DNA of 64,000 nucleotides from Mesorhizobium plurifarium (GTDB taxonomy: Bacteria; Pseudomonadota; Alphaproteobacteria; Rhizobiales; Rhizobiaceae), in NCBI GenBank assembly GCA_000824785.1, contig CCNB01000043.1, forward strand, positions 62,001 to 126,000. Reading direction: 5' to 3'. Below, in pieces: positions 16,447 through 25,439 of the stretch (positions are counted from its first letter, which is position 1; the number at the start of each line of letters is the position of its first letter). The notes below the pieces were generated by a model. The model did no database searches and was not told where the DNA came from. It saw nothing but the letters and a program-made list of their open reading frames with translations. A program made the position numbers and the translations under genes.

Positions 16447-16546
16447 GAATCGTCCTGATTCCGCCAATCTGCCAGAAGGTCAAGCGCCTCTGGCATGATT
16501 CGCATGAAAAAAGCGAATCAATTACCCGACTTAGAGGCGTCGATTC
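16447..16546. promoter_or_regulatory. Cluster of five GANTC (CcrM methylation) sites
   Basis: GAATC at 16447 and 16515 and GATTC at 16457, 16497 and 16542, all within 100 bp. GANTC is the target of the alphaproteobacterial cell-cycle methyltransferase CcrM. Two of the sites are the arms of the dyad at 16496-16520. Promoter role is inferred from location upstream of rpoD and just downstream of dnaG. Confidence 0.55.
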
Positions 16547-16594
16547 GACGCGCTGCGCATTTTCACTTCACTTCCAATGGGTGGTGTTGGGGCC

Positions 16595-18541
16595 CTAAAC
16601 GCGGCCAACCCTGCCCGACGACACGCCGAACCCTTCGATCAGCGCTTCCGTTGCCTGCACATCGTTGAATTGCGCTTGAATCTCGACGAGATGCCGGAAG
16701 TTTTCGTCCGAAGGGTCTGCATCGAGCGCCGCCTGCGCCTGTTTCAGTTCTCTATGTAATGTGCGGGCGCTACGCTGCAAGTGCATCGCCTGGTTGAAGG
16801 CGTCGCGGGCGTCATCGAGCGCCGCGGTCTCGAGCGCCGGCCACTGCCGTGCCCGCTTGATCAGCTCCACCGCCCGCTCCCAGATGCCGCCGCATCCGGC
16901 GCGCTCGATGGTGGCGATGACCGCGCCGCGCTCGTCGGCCGCGTCATGCGCCATGGCGTCGAGAATAGCCGCATGGAGCTTGCGCAAATCCGAATTGGCG
17001 AGGTCGAGGAATTCGACATGCGCGAAATTCTCATCGATCAGCGCCGGATGGTTGACCAGCGCCACGATGATCGTCGCCTCCCGCACCGACATGCCTTCGC
17101 CGCCGCGCTTTACCAGCGCCGACTGTCCAAGGCTTTCGGTGATCGCGATGCGGCCGCTTCCACCTTTGGCGAACTGGCCGCCGAGCGCCGCGGCCTTGCC
17201 CTGGCCTCGATCTCCCGGCCGGCCGCCATCCTTACGGCCCTGCCTGGTGTCACGCTGGGCGCCAAAGAAACTCCGCACGCGCTCGCGCATCACCTGTTGA
17301 TATTCGTAGCGCACACTTTCGTCGCGGATACGGCTGGCGAGCTCACTCAGCCTCTTTCCTAATTCGGCGCGACGCTCCGGCGTTTCGAAGACGCCGCCGG
17401 CGGTCTCCCGCATCCATAGCAGGTCGACCAGCGGCCGCGCATCGGCCAGCACCGCCCGGAATGCGTCTGGGCCCTCGGCCTTGACCAGATCGTCGGGGTC
17501 CTTGCCTTCCGGCAGCAAAGCAAAACGAGCCGAGCGCCCGGCCTGCACCGAAGGCAGAGCGAGATCGGCGGCACGCCATGCCGCTTTCAACCCGGCCTTG
17601 TCGCCGTCGAAGCACAGCACCGGCTCCGGCGCCATGCGCCACAGGAGCTCGAGCTGGTTTTCGGTGAGCGCCGTGCCAAGCGGCGCCACGGCGTTCTCGA
17701 AGCCGGCCTGCGCCAACGCGATCACGTCCATATAGCCTTCGACCGCGATCACCGTTCCGCCCTTTGCCAAGGCCTTGCGGGCGCGGGCGAAATTGTAGAG
17801 CACGTTGCCCTTGTGGAAGAGCTCGGTCTCGGGCGAGTTCATGTATTTGGCCAAGGCGTCGGGCGCCAGCGCGCGACCGCCGAAGGCGATGATCTTGCCG
17901 CGCGAATCCGGGATCGGAAACATGATGCGGTCGCGGAACCAGTCATAGGAGACCGGAATGTCGTCGCCATGCCGCACCAGTCCGCAGGCCTCGATATCGG
18001 CCTTCGGCACGCCCTTGGCGGCGAGATGCTCCTTCAACGCATTGCGGCTGTCGGGCGCATAGCCCAGCCGGAAGGATTGCTGCGTTGCCGGCGTCAGCCC
18101 GCGGTCACGCAGATAGGCGCGAGCTTTGGCGCCGTCGGCGCTCTGCAGCCGCTCCTGGAAAAAGGCCGTCGCCATTTCCATCACATCGGTCAGGCTGGCG
18201 CGTTCCTTCTCGCGCCGTTCTTCCCGCTCATCGCGCACCGGCATCGGCACGCCGGCCATTTCGGCGATCTTCTCGACCGCCTCGGGAAAACTCATGCCGT
18301 CGAGTTCGGTGAGGAACTTGAAGTGATCGCCCGAAACCGAACAGCCGAAGCAGTGGTAACGGCCCTTCTTGTCCTCGCAATGGAAGGACGGGCTTTTCTC
18401 GCCGTGGAACGGGCAGCAGGCCCAATAGTCGCCGCGCGACGTGTTGGTCTTCTTCCTGTCCCAAGCGACGCGCTGGCCGATGACCTGCGAAATCGGCACG
18501 CGGTCGCGTATCTCATCGAGGAAGGCGGGCGGAAAGCGCAT
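16595..18541 (-). CDS. dnaG: DNA primase DnaG
   Basis: 648 residues, standard size. The N-terminal CHC2 zinc finger has CPFHGEKSPSFHCEDKKGRY then CFGC (about 42-70). The catalytic core contains the TOPRIM motif: GTVIAVEGYMDVIALAQAGF (about 260-280) with FDGDKAGLKAAWR (about 308-320). The C-terminal helicase-interaction domain follows from about 450. It makes RNA primers at the replication fork with DnaB. Upstream of rpoD on the same strand. Confidence 0.97.
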   Translation of the reverse strand: MRFPPAFLDEIRDRVPISQVIGQRVAWDRKKTNTSRGDYWACCPFHGEKSPSFHCEDKKGRYHCFGCSVSGDHFKFLTELDGMSFPEAVEKIAEMAGVPMPVRDEREERREKERASLTDVMEMATAFFQERLQSADGAKARAYLRDRGLTPATQQSFRLGYAPDSRNALKEHLAAKGVPKADIEACGLVRHGDDIPVSYDWFRDRIMFPIPDSRGKIIAFGGRALAPDALAKYMNSPETELFHKGNVLYNFARARKALAKGGTVIAVEGYMDVIALAQAGFENAVAPLGTALTENQLELLWRMAPEPVLCFDGDKAGLKAAWRAADLALPSVQAGRSARFALLPEGKDPDDLVKAEGPDAFRAVLADARPLVDLLWMRETAGGVFETPERRAELGKRLSELASRIRDESVRYEYQQVMRERVRSFFGAQRDTRQGRKDGGRPGDRGQGKAAALGGQFAKGGSGRIAITESLGQSALVKRGGEGMSVREATIIVALVNHPALIDENFAHVEFLDLANSDLRKLHAAILDAMAHDAADERGAVIATIERAGCGGIWERAVELIKRARQWPALETAALDDARDAFNQAMHLQRSARTLHRELKQAQAALDADPSDENFRHLVEIQAQFNDVQATEALIEGFGVSSGRVGRV

Positions 18542-18628
18542 CGGGTGAAAGCTCGTTTGCCTCCATATAATCGAGCCGCCCGGGCACGGCCACTCCGGCC
18601 AGCCGATCGTACCCGCTTTTCACAGACG

Positions 18629-18657
18629 AAAAGAAGGCGGCCGGAAGGCCGCCTTCT
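18629..18657 (-). terminator. Terminator of the RcnB-like gene
   Basis: AGAAGGCGGCC and GGCCGCCTTCT form an 11-bp stem around GGAA; on the minus strand the stem is followed by TTTT. It lies 22 bp past the stop codon of the RcnB-like gene. Confidence 0.85.
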
Positions 18658-18678
18658 GAATTTGCGGATTGCCGTGGA

Positions 18679-19041
18679 TTAGTGCGCGGCGATCGCGCCG
18701 AAGATGATGCCGGAAAGGATGCTGACCAGCACATAATCGTTGCCGACTCGGATCCACTCCTGGCCGGGACCGGGGCGGCGCAGGCCGTAGCGGTTCCAGT
18801 CGCGGATCGGCTGATGGCGCTTCCAGTTGGAATATTTCTGGCCGTTGCGCCAATGGCTGCGCTTCACGACGACCTTCTTCTTCACGACACGCTTGTCGAC
18901 ATGCCTGCCGGGCTTCTGCCAATCGACCTGAGTGTAGTTCGACTGCGGCGTGCTCGGCTGGACGAGCGGCGCGGCCTGGCCGGAGAAGGCCGAGGCGGCC
19001 AGCATCGAGGCGGTGACGGCGGAAAGTATGAGACGCTTCAT
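18679..19041 (-). CDS. RcnB-like periplasmic protein
   Basis: 120 residues. Signal peptide about 1-23 (MKRLILSAVTASMLAASAFS, then GQA). A basic linker, HVDKRVVKKKVVVKRSHW, leads to the RcnB-type C-terminal module RRPGPGQEWIRVGNDYVLVS (about 88-107), ending with a hydrophobic IFGAIAAH tail. E. coli RcnB is a periplasmic modulator of Ni/Co export, but most rhizobial members have no known metal link. Monocistronic, with its own terminator. Confidence 0.82.
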   Translation of the reverse strand: MKRLILSAVTASMLAASAFSGQAAPLVQPSTPQSNYTQVDWQKPGRHVDKRVVKKKVVVKRSHWRNGQKYSNWKRHQPIRDWNRYGLRRPGPGQEWIRVGNDYVLVSILSGIIFGAIAAH

Positions 19042-19403
19042 GGTCGGTACTCCTTGTTGTCGATAGGCGGAGGAGTAACCGCCAATGGATGAACCGAAAC
19101 TGAACGTTAGAATTACAATTCTGTAATGGTTTCCGATGCTTGCGCCGGCCGCTTCAACAACGCTTCGGATCGCCTCCGACTATGCCGCCGAGGTTGGGCA
19201 GTATGAAGCGAAAGCGCAGCCGCCGGGCGTATGCAACCAATGCTTCCTCCATTCATTTCCGACATGCGCCGTCGAGCCGAGGCGATCACCGCATCAGAAA
19301 AATCTATTATTCGGCTAATCTTAATTGGTATATTTCGACGCGTTGAAATGACTAAGATTCGTACTCCTCTCCGCGTCGCCGGAGCCAACTCGCGAGGCCG
19401 GCT
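19042..19403. other. Intergenic region with no recognised gene
   Basis: 362 bp between the divergent RcnB-like and Na/Pi genes. It holds promoters for both, presumably, and an AGAATTACAATTCT dyad near 19110. I see no PHO box with the usual CTGTCAT repeats and no convincing RNA gene. Confidence 0.5.
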
Positions 19404-21068
19404 GTGAGCGGCTCCGTCGTCCTCCTGCACCTTGCCGGCGCGGTGGCGCTGATGCTGTTCGCCACCCGCATGGTGAAGACAGGGGTCGAGCGCGCCTATG
19501 GCGACGTGCTGCGCCACAGGTTGCGCGCCACCATGCGCAATCCGGTCATGGCGGTGCTGGCCGGCTGTGGGCTGGCGGTCGCGCTGCAGAGCTCGACCGC
19601 TGTGACGCTGCTGGTCGGCTCCTTCGCCGGCGCCGGCATCGTTTCGGGCGCCGCCGGGCAATTGGCGGTGCGGGGCGCCGAGATCGGCTCGGCGCTGGTG
19701 GTCAAGCTGCTCACCTTCGACCTCACGCTTCTGGTGCCGCTCTGCCTGATCGCCGGAACTGTCATGTTCATGGCCACCGAGCGGCGCGACTGGCGGCAAC
19801 TCGGCCGCATCCTGATCGGCGTCGGCCTGCTGATCCTGTCGCTGGAGATGATCGGCCAAGCGTCGGAGCCGCTGCGCAACAGCCAGTTGATGCCGCTGAT
19901 CATCAATTATTTCTCGGGCGACTCCATCACCACCTACCTGCTGGCCGCGCTGGTCACCTGGCTGTTCCAGTCGAGCATCGCCGCCGTGCTTTTGATGGCG
20001 ACGCTGGCGGGCCGCGGGCTGATCACCCCGGAGCTCGGCGTGGTCCTGGTGCTCGGCGTCAACCTCGGCTCGTCGCTGATCGCGCCGATGCTGACGCGGT
20101 CGGCGCCGCCGGAGGTGCGCATAGTACCGGTCGGCAATCTCCTGATGCGCGGCCTCGGCTCGCTGATCATGCTGGTCCTGATCATGACCTTCAAGCCGGA
20201 TGTCGCCTTCCTCGGCAGGACCGCGCCGGATCAGATCGTCAACGCCCACATCCTGTTCAACGTGCTGATCCTGCTCGCTGGGCTGCCGCTGGCCGGTTTC
20301 GTCTACCGCGCTTCCGAAAAGATCGTGGCGCTGGGCACCAAGCCTCAACCCGCCGCCACGCTCGAGGTCGTGGAGCTTTCGGCGCTGAACGAGAGCGCCC
20401 TCGACACGCCGAGCCAGGCGCTGGCCAACGCCACGCGCGAGGTGGTGCGGGTCTGCGAGACGGTCGAGATCATGCTGAAGCGCATCATCGAGCTCTACGA
20501 AGATGCCGATCCCGCCAAGATCAAGGCGCTTGCCGCGCTCGACGACCGCGTCGACAGGAAGCATGCCGCGATCAAGCTCTATCTCGCCAAGATCACCAGG
20601 AATCCGCTGACCGAGGACGAAGCATTGCGGTGCCAGGAGCTGATCGGCGCCTGCGTCAAGCTGGAACAGGTCGGCGACATCATCGTGCGCAACATGCTGG
20701 TGCATGTCAGGAAGAAGCTGGAGCGCGGCCTGGAATTCACCCCCGAGGGCTGGCAGGAGCTTTGCGCGTTCCATTCCTCGGTGCTGGCCAACGCGCGCCT
20801 TGCCTTCAACGTGCTGGTCTCGCGCGACCCGGAAACCGCCAGGCAGTTGGTTCTGGAGAAGGACCTGCTGCGCGAGCGCGAGAAGGAAACCAGCGCCAGC
20901 CATTTCCTGCGCCTGCGCGAAGGCACCGCCAAGAGCGTCGAGACGAGCTCGATCCACCTCGACACCATCCGCGACCTGAAGCAGATCAACTCGCTGCTTG
21001 CCTCGATCGCCTATCCGGTGCTTGAGGAGCGCGGCCTGCTCGGCGGCTCCCGATTGAAGGCAAGCTGA
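19404..21068 (+). CDS. Na+/phosphate cotransporter family protein with PhoU domain
   Basis: 554 residues, start GTG at 19404. Two inverted Na/Pi-cotransporter repeats carry the signature glutamine-serine motifs: VALQSSTAVTLLVGSFAGAG (about 59-78) and TWLFQSSIAAVLLMATLAGR (about 186-205). Several membrane helices fill residues 1-310. A helical PhoU-like cytoplasmic domain follows (about 335-545). This NptA/YjbB-like architecture moves phosphate with sodium, often as an exporter. No regulator is adjacent. Confidence 0.9.
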   Translation: MSGSVVLLHLAGAVALMLFATRMVKTGVERAYGDVLRHRLRATMRNPVMAVLAGCGLAVALQSSTAVTLLVGSFAGAGIVSGAAGQLAVRGAEIGSALVVKLLTFDLTLLVPLCLIAGTVMFMATERRDWRQLGRILIGVGLLILSLEMIGQASEPLRNSQLMPLIINYFSGDSITTYLLAALVTWLFQSSIAAVLLMATLAGRGLITPELGVVLVLGVNLGSSLIAPMLTRSAPPEVRIVPVGNLLMRGLGSLIMLVLIMTFKPDVAFLGRTAPDQIVNAHILFNVLILLAGLPLAGFVYRASEKIVALGTKPQPAATLEVVELSALNESALDTPSQALANATREVVRVCETVEIMLKRIIELYEDADPAKIKALAALDDRVDRKHAAIKLYLAKITRNPLTEDEALRCQELIGACVKLEQVGDIIVRNMLVHVRKKLERGLEFTPEGWQELCAFHSSVLANARLAFNVLVSRDPETARQLVLEKDLLREREKETSASHFLRLREGTAKSVETSSIHLDTIRDLKQINSLLASIAYPVLEERGLLGGSRLKAS

Positions 21069-21163
21069 GCCGATCGGGACCTGCTGAAGAAATTAGTCTT
21101 TGCTCATCCTCGCTTGCGTCGGCTAAGGATCGCCTGAGGACCTGTTGGGAGGACGATCGGTCA

Positions 21164-21373
21164 ATGGACACGCATTCGCGCAGCTTCGCCAAGGCGCTTT
21201 CGTGGCGCGCCACCGGCACGATCGACACGATGATCATATCGCTCGTCGTCACCGGCAGCATCAAGCTCGCGGCCACCATTGGACTGACCGAAGTCGTCAC
21301 CAAGTCGCTGCTCTACTACCTGCATGAGCGGGCCTGGCTGAAGATCCCGTATGGGCGCAAAACGCCAGCATAA
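21164..21373 (+). CDS. DUF2061 small membrane protein
   Basis: 69 residues with GGGAGGACG upstream. MDTHSRSFAKALSWRATGTI, then a hydrophobic span DTMIISLVVTGSIKLAATIG and the ending YYLHERAWLKIPYGRK. This is DUF2061, a short two-helix membrane domain also found fused to sulfate-activation proteins. Function unknown. Confidence 0.85.
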   Translation: MDTHSRSFAKALSWRATGTIDTMIISLVVTGSIKLAATIGLTEVVTKSLLYYLHERAWLKIPYGRKTPA

Positions 21374-21501
21374 CAGCAAGCGACAGATCGGCTCGGATCG
21401 GTCCAGTCAAGAAAAGCTAAAGCGCCATCGCCAATTTCTGCATTGCCGCGCCCGCCCAGGCGTGGTTTGAGGCCATGCGTTCCTCGCATATGTTTTGAAC
21501 C

Positions 21502-22683
21502 ATGCTGCCGCTGATTGCCCTTTTCCTTGCCGCCTTCGCCTTCGGCACCACCGAATTCGTCATCGCCGGCGTGCTGCCGGAGGTGGCAGAGGGCCTCGGC
21601 GTTTCGGTGCCGACCGCCGGCTATCTCGTGTCCGGCTATGCCTGCGGCATCGCCATCGGGGGCCCTCTGCTGGCGCTTGCGACCAGCAGGGTCGCGCGCA
21701 AGACGCTGCTCATCGGGCTGACGATCGCCTTCACCCTCGGCCAGGTGGCCTGCGCGCTGGCGCCCGATTTCACCTCGATGCTTCTGCTGCGCATCGCGAC
21801 CGCGGTGGCGCATGGCTGCTATTTCGGTGTCGCCATGGTGGTTGCGGTCAGCCTGGTGCGCGAGGACCAGCGCGGCCGGGCGGTCGCGGTCATTCTCTCG
21901 GGATTGACGGTTTCCAATGTCATTGGCGTGCCGGCGGGTACGGCGATCGGCAGCCTGTGGGGCTGGCGCGCCACTTTCTGGGTAATGGGCGCGCTGGGCA
22001 TCATCGCGATCGTCGCCATGCTGGCGCTGTTGCCGCGCACGGCGGGCGCCGCCAACCGGCCGGCAGGGCTGGCGCGCGAAGTTCGCGTGCTCGCCCGCCA
22101 GCAGGTCTGGACGTCGCTGATCCTGATGCTGATGCTGATGATCGGCCAGTTTACGCTGTTCACCTACATCACGCCGATGCTGCTCGACGTGACCGGCCTC
22201 GACGAGAGCCTGATCCCCTGGGTGCTCTTGCTCAACGGCGTCGGCGCCACGATCGGCGTCCTGGTCGGCGGCAAGCTCGCCGACTGGAAGCTGATGCCCT
22301 CGCTGATCGTCATGCTCGCCCTGCAGGCGGCGGCGCTCGGCGTCATCCATCTTGTCAGCCCCTACCCGGTGCCGATGATCGTCGCCATCGTCATCTGGGG
22401 CGGTCTCAACTTCGCCATCGGCGCGCCGATCCAGACGCGCATCCTCGCCTGGACGGCCGATGCCTCCAACCTCGCTTCCTCGCTGATCCCGTCCGGCTTC
22501 AATGTCGGCATCGCGCTCGCCGCCTCGCTGGGTGCTGCTATGCTCAATGGCGGCTATGGCTATCGCACCCTGCCGCTCGCCGGCGCCCTGGCCATGCTGG
22601 TGGCGGTGATGGTGGCTGTCGGCTCGCAAGCCTGGGAATGGCGCAGCCGCGCGACGCCGCCCCTGCCGGCGGCGGCCGAATAG
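21502..22683 (+). CDS. MFS transporter, DHA1-like (AraJ/YdhP type)
   Basis: 393 residues, 12 predicted membrane helices. The N-terminus LAAFAFGTTEFVIAGVLPEV (about 9-28) and the A-loop motif LATSRVARKTLLIGLT (about 58-73) mark this group of drug/sugar efflux MFS proteins. Substrate unknown; likely export of small toxic compounds. No divergent regulator is present. Confidence 0.88.
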   Translation: MLPLIALFLAAFAFGTTEFVIAGVLPEVAEGLGVSVPTAGYLVSGYACGIAIGGPLLALATSRVARKTLLIGLTIAFTLGQVACALAPDFTSMLLLRIATAVAHGCYFGVAMVVAVSLVREDQRGRAVAVILSGLTVSNVIGVPAGTAIGSLWGWRATFWVMGALGIIAIVAMLALLPRTAGAANRPAGLAREVRVLARQQVWTSLILMLMLMIGQFTLFTYITPMLLDVTGLDESLIPWVLLLNGVGATIGVLVGGKLADWKLMPSLIVMLALQAAALGVIHLVSPYPVPMIVAIVIWGGLNFAIGAPIQTRILAWTADASNLASSLIPSGFNVGIALAASLGAAMLNGGYGYRTLPLAGALAMLVAVMVAVGSQAWEWRSRATPPLPAAAE

Positions 22684-22735
22684 AAATGGTAGCTGTGTAC
22701 GTGCTTGTTCGCCGTGTGGCGAATCCGCTGTCCGG

Positions 22736-23803
22736 CTACTTAGATGTCAAGGCCACTGTTCCGTTCGGATCCAGATCTAAATCGATCAAAATTAGAGAGG
22801 TGGGCAGCCCACTTCTATCTACTATCCGCCTGCAAAGAAGTAATACCCGCTCGCGCTTCATGGCCTCAAGTATCCGATCGCGCAATCTAGCTCGATCTCT
22901 CAAAGGGACCACAAAGTTCAAAACGCGCAAAAGCTCTTCCGACGTAACTTTTCCTACACCAGAGTCGCGATCGTAGCTCTTTACATGTCCGATCAACTCA
23001 ACCACAATCTCCTCGGCGTCCCTATCTTGGATTGCAGCGACTACACTTGGAGTAATGTTCGCGTAAGTCGTGTCAGGTTCGCCGTGGCTCATACTCATAC
23101 GATCTGCCGAGCGACGAAGTGGCAGCGCCATCTCGGGCACCATCGGACGAAGTCGGGACGTGAGTCGATTCATAGTCGACTCTTCGACACCCTCCAAGGC
23201 GTCCATATGATCCGAAAATTCCTTCTCTCTTTGGACTTCGGCCTCAAGTTCATCGCGCATCTCTGCTAATTCCTGCTGGGAGTGTCCGAGGCGGCCAACA
23301 GCAACATTCGTTGTGTTGAGGGCCCATCTTGCCAATTCCAATGCATCGGAAGCCTTGGCGCGCTCCCCATCAACGATTTTCTGCCAGATGGCTAATTGTT
23401 GAGTTCGCTGCTCCTCGATTGCTACGCTTGCTTGAACCTCTGCTATGCGAATTTTGGCGAATTGTTCCACAGCTTGATCGGTTGTCTCGCTACGTGGCGC
23501 CAGAAGGTGCCATACGTAGGAGATAAGAGATGAAAGCGGGGTGGAAAGGACTGTAGCCATGCCCTGCTGGATAGCCGGAATCAAAAGATCTTCAACAAAC
23601 GAGCCTCTCTGCGGACTTCTTACTATAATATCAACGTTTGATGATACAGTTATTCTTTCAGCGACTTTTCCTGTGCGTCGAAAATGCTCTATCGTTGCAA
23701 TAAAGCGCGCCATGGCATATTGTGACCGGCTGTATTCATAGAAATGAAGCTGGCCGGTACCGGCAAGGCCGCCATCGAACTTCACCCGTATTAATTCTGA
23801 CAT
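22736..23803 (-). CDS. Hypothetical protein of foreign appearance
   Basis: 355 residues; I do not recognise the family with confidence. The N-terminus MSELIRVKFDGGLAGTGQLH followed by FYEYSRSQYAMARFIATIEH resembles a short domain seen in scattered, poorly annotated proteins. A hydrophobic stretch near 80-102 (GMATVLSTPLSSLISYVWHL) could touch the membrane; a helical, coiled-coil-like segment covers about 112-215. The base composition is visibly AT-richer than its neighbours and the codon choice differs (more AAT, TTA, ATA), which suggests acquisition by transfer. Monocistronic. Confidence 0.6.
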   Translation of the reverse strand: MSELIRVKFDGGLAGTGQLHFYEYSRSQYAMARFIATIEHFRRTGKVAERITVSSNVDIIVRSPQRGSFVEDLLIPAIQQGMATVLSTPLSSLISYVWHLLAPRSETTDQAVEQFAKIRIAEVQASVAIEEQRTQQLAIWQKIVDGERAKASDALELARWALNTTNVAVGRLGHSQQELAEMRDELEAEVQREKEFSDHMDALEGVEESTMNRLTSRLRPMVPEMALPLRRSADRMSMSHGEPDTTYANITPSVVAAIQDRDAEEIVVELIGHVKSYDRDSGVGKVTSEELLRVLNFVVPLRDRARLRDRILEAMKRERVLLLCRRIVDRSGLPTSLILIDLDLDPNGTVALTSK

Positions 23804-23949
23804 GATTCACCCCCCGGTGCGCCGAATACCAACAGCCCAATGTCAACATCCCTGGAAATTGGAATCAAGAGTACTGAAAGGTTGTTCAGTACTCTTGTTG
23901 CAGATGCCATCTCATAGAACTCTCACAGCGTTGCCGGCATTTCGCAACG

Positions 23950-25326
23950 TCAAATCGAAGACGCCCGCTGGGTAGCACCGCCGACAAGGATCGACAGTAA
24001 ACCGTGGAGCCCCTGCTTCAGCCTTTCGCGATTGGGCGTAGCACCTAGCGCCAGGCGGAAGCCATTGGCGAAGTCCGCCCCTATGGCGAACTCTTCCGCG
24101 GGGCTGATGGCCAGACCCCGGCGACGGGCGATGTCGGCAAGTTCGGCTGAGCGCAACTCACTCTTCAGCGGATGCCACAGATGCAGGCCGGCATCCGTTG
24201 CCGCGAAAGCTTTGGAGAGGATGGTGCGGGCAATCTCTTGCCTGGCCAGCGCTTCGGCGCGTACGGCGTTGGTGATCTCGCCGGCAAGGCCGCTTCGCAG
24301 CCACTCGCAGGCAAGGCCCGTCATCAGCGGCGGCGCCATCATGGTGGTGCCGCGTATCGCTGCCGCGATCCGCTCCGCGGCTTGCGCGTCCGGCGCCGCC
24401 AGAAAGGCCGTGCGCAGGAAAGGCGAGATGCATTTCGCCAATGTCGCGACATGGAGGGTTCGCTCGGGCGCCAAGGTCAGAAAGGCCGGCGGCGGCGGCG
24501 TCAGCAAGCGGCTGTAGGGATCGTCCTCAACGATGGCCAGCTCGAGCTTCGCGGCCATGCGGGCGAGTTCGCGCCGCCTGCCTTCGGGCATGACGGATGC
24601 GGTCGGATTTTGCAGCGTCGGATTGAGGTAGACGAAGCGGGCGCCGTGCCGTCGCGCCGCTTCTTCGAGATCGTCCGGCCGCATGCCCTCGCCGTCATTG
24701 CCGACAGCGGCAAGCTTGCGTCGCGTGGCCCCGGCCAGCGCGATCAGCCCGGGATAGGTCAGCGCATCGGCCAGGATCGTATCGCCCTCCTGGGTCTCCG
24801 CCAGCACGACGGCCGTGAGCAGCGCCTGCGCGCCCGAACCGACAACGACCCTGTCGGCCGGTAGCCTGTCTCCCGCCGCGGCGAGCCATGACGAGCCTGC
24901 GGCGCGCTCCGCGGGCGAGCCCGGGCCGGGATGATAGGAAAGCAGCGCTTCCGCGCTGGAGCGCTTGAGCAACCCCTCGATGCCTATGCGGATCAGGGCC
25001 GGCAGGTTGAGGCCGGCAGGGGCCGGCGGGATGTTCATGCTGAGATCGAGGGCAGGCTCTTCCGGTTCGCCCGGCGTGACGAAGGTGCCGCGGCCCGCCG
25101 TCGCGTCGATCAGGTTTCTGCGCCTGGCTTCGGAAAACGCCCGTGTCACGGTCGTAAGATCGACCCCGAGCAGCCGGGCAAGTTCCCGCTGCGGCGGCAA
25201 CCTGTCGCCCGGCTGCAACCGGCCGCTCGAGCGGGCATCCGCAAGAGCGTCGACGATCTTGAGATAAACGGGTCTTGGCCCCGCCGGCAAAGCCGGGAGC
25301 CAGCCGAGGTCACTTTCGCCGGTCAC
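23950..25326 (-). CDS. MocR-family regulator (GntR HTH fused to aminotransferase-like domain)
   Basis: 458 residues. An N-terminal GntR winged HTH (about 18-85): VYLKIVDALADARSSGRLQP, LPPQRELARLLGVDLTTVTR, GRGTFVTPG. The remaining ~370 residues have the fold of a PLP-dependent class I aminotransferase: YLNPTLQNPTASVMPEGRRR (about 230-249), and a Schiff-base lysine candidate in ATLAKCISPFLRTAFL. MocR proteins use PLP and an amino compound as signals. Divergent from the DUF983 gene with a perfect 14-bp palindrome between. Confidence 0.9.
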   Translation of the reverse strand: MTGESDLGWLPALPAGPRPVYLKIVDALADARSSGRLQPGDRLPPQRELARLLGVDLTTVTRAFSEARRRNLIDATAGRGTFVTPGEPEEPALDLSMNIPPAPAGLNLPALIRIGIEGLLKRSSAEALLSYHPGPGSPAERAAGSSWLAAAGDRLPADRVVVGSGAQALLTAVVLAETQEGDTILADALTYPGLIALAGATRRKLAAVGNDGEGMRPDDLEEAARRHGARFVYLNPTLQNPTASVMPEGRRRELARMAAKLELAIVEDDPYSRLLTPPPPAFLTLAPERTLHVATLAKCISPFLRTAFLAAPDAQAAERIAAAIRGTTMMAPPLMTGLACEWLRSGLAGEITNAVRAEALARQEIARTILSKAFAATDAGLHLWHPLKSELRSAELADIARRRGLAISPAEEFAIGADFANGFRLALGATPNRERLKQGLHGLLSILVGGATQRASSI

Positions 25327-25353
25327 TTACCGCTATCCATACACTTTGTCGCA

Positions 25354-25367
25354 TTGTATGCATACAA
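25354..25367. promoter_or_regulatory. Perfect palindrome between mocR-type and DUF983 genes
   Basis: TTGTATGCATACAA is a perfect 14-bp palindrome, 28 bp upstream of the MocR start and 73 bp upstream of the DUF983 start. A related half-site (ATCCATACA) is at about 25335-25343. Most likely the MocR regulator's operator. Confidence 0.65.
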
Positions 25368-25439
25368 GAATGATATATGTATGTATCCGTGATCTCAAGG
25401 CCGGCTCGGCCTCACGCGAGATCCACTGGAGCGACGATC

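Larger units (their letters stand above)
16167..16594. other. dnaG-rpoD intergenic region: palindromic element and GANTC cluster
   Basis: 428 bp without a supported gene. It holds a palindromic repeat (16287-16334), an 8-bp dyad TGATTCGC/GCGAATCA (16496-16520) and five GANTC sites between 16447 and 16546. The rpoD promoter must lie here or further upstream; I could not fix a -35/-10 pair with confidence. Confidence 0.6.

Noticed and set aside
19113..20957. A minus-strand open frame opposite the Na/Pi cotransporter
   Set aside because: Shadow frame; the Na/Pi motifs QSSTAVT and QSSIAAV fix the true gene on the plus strand.
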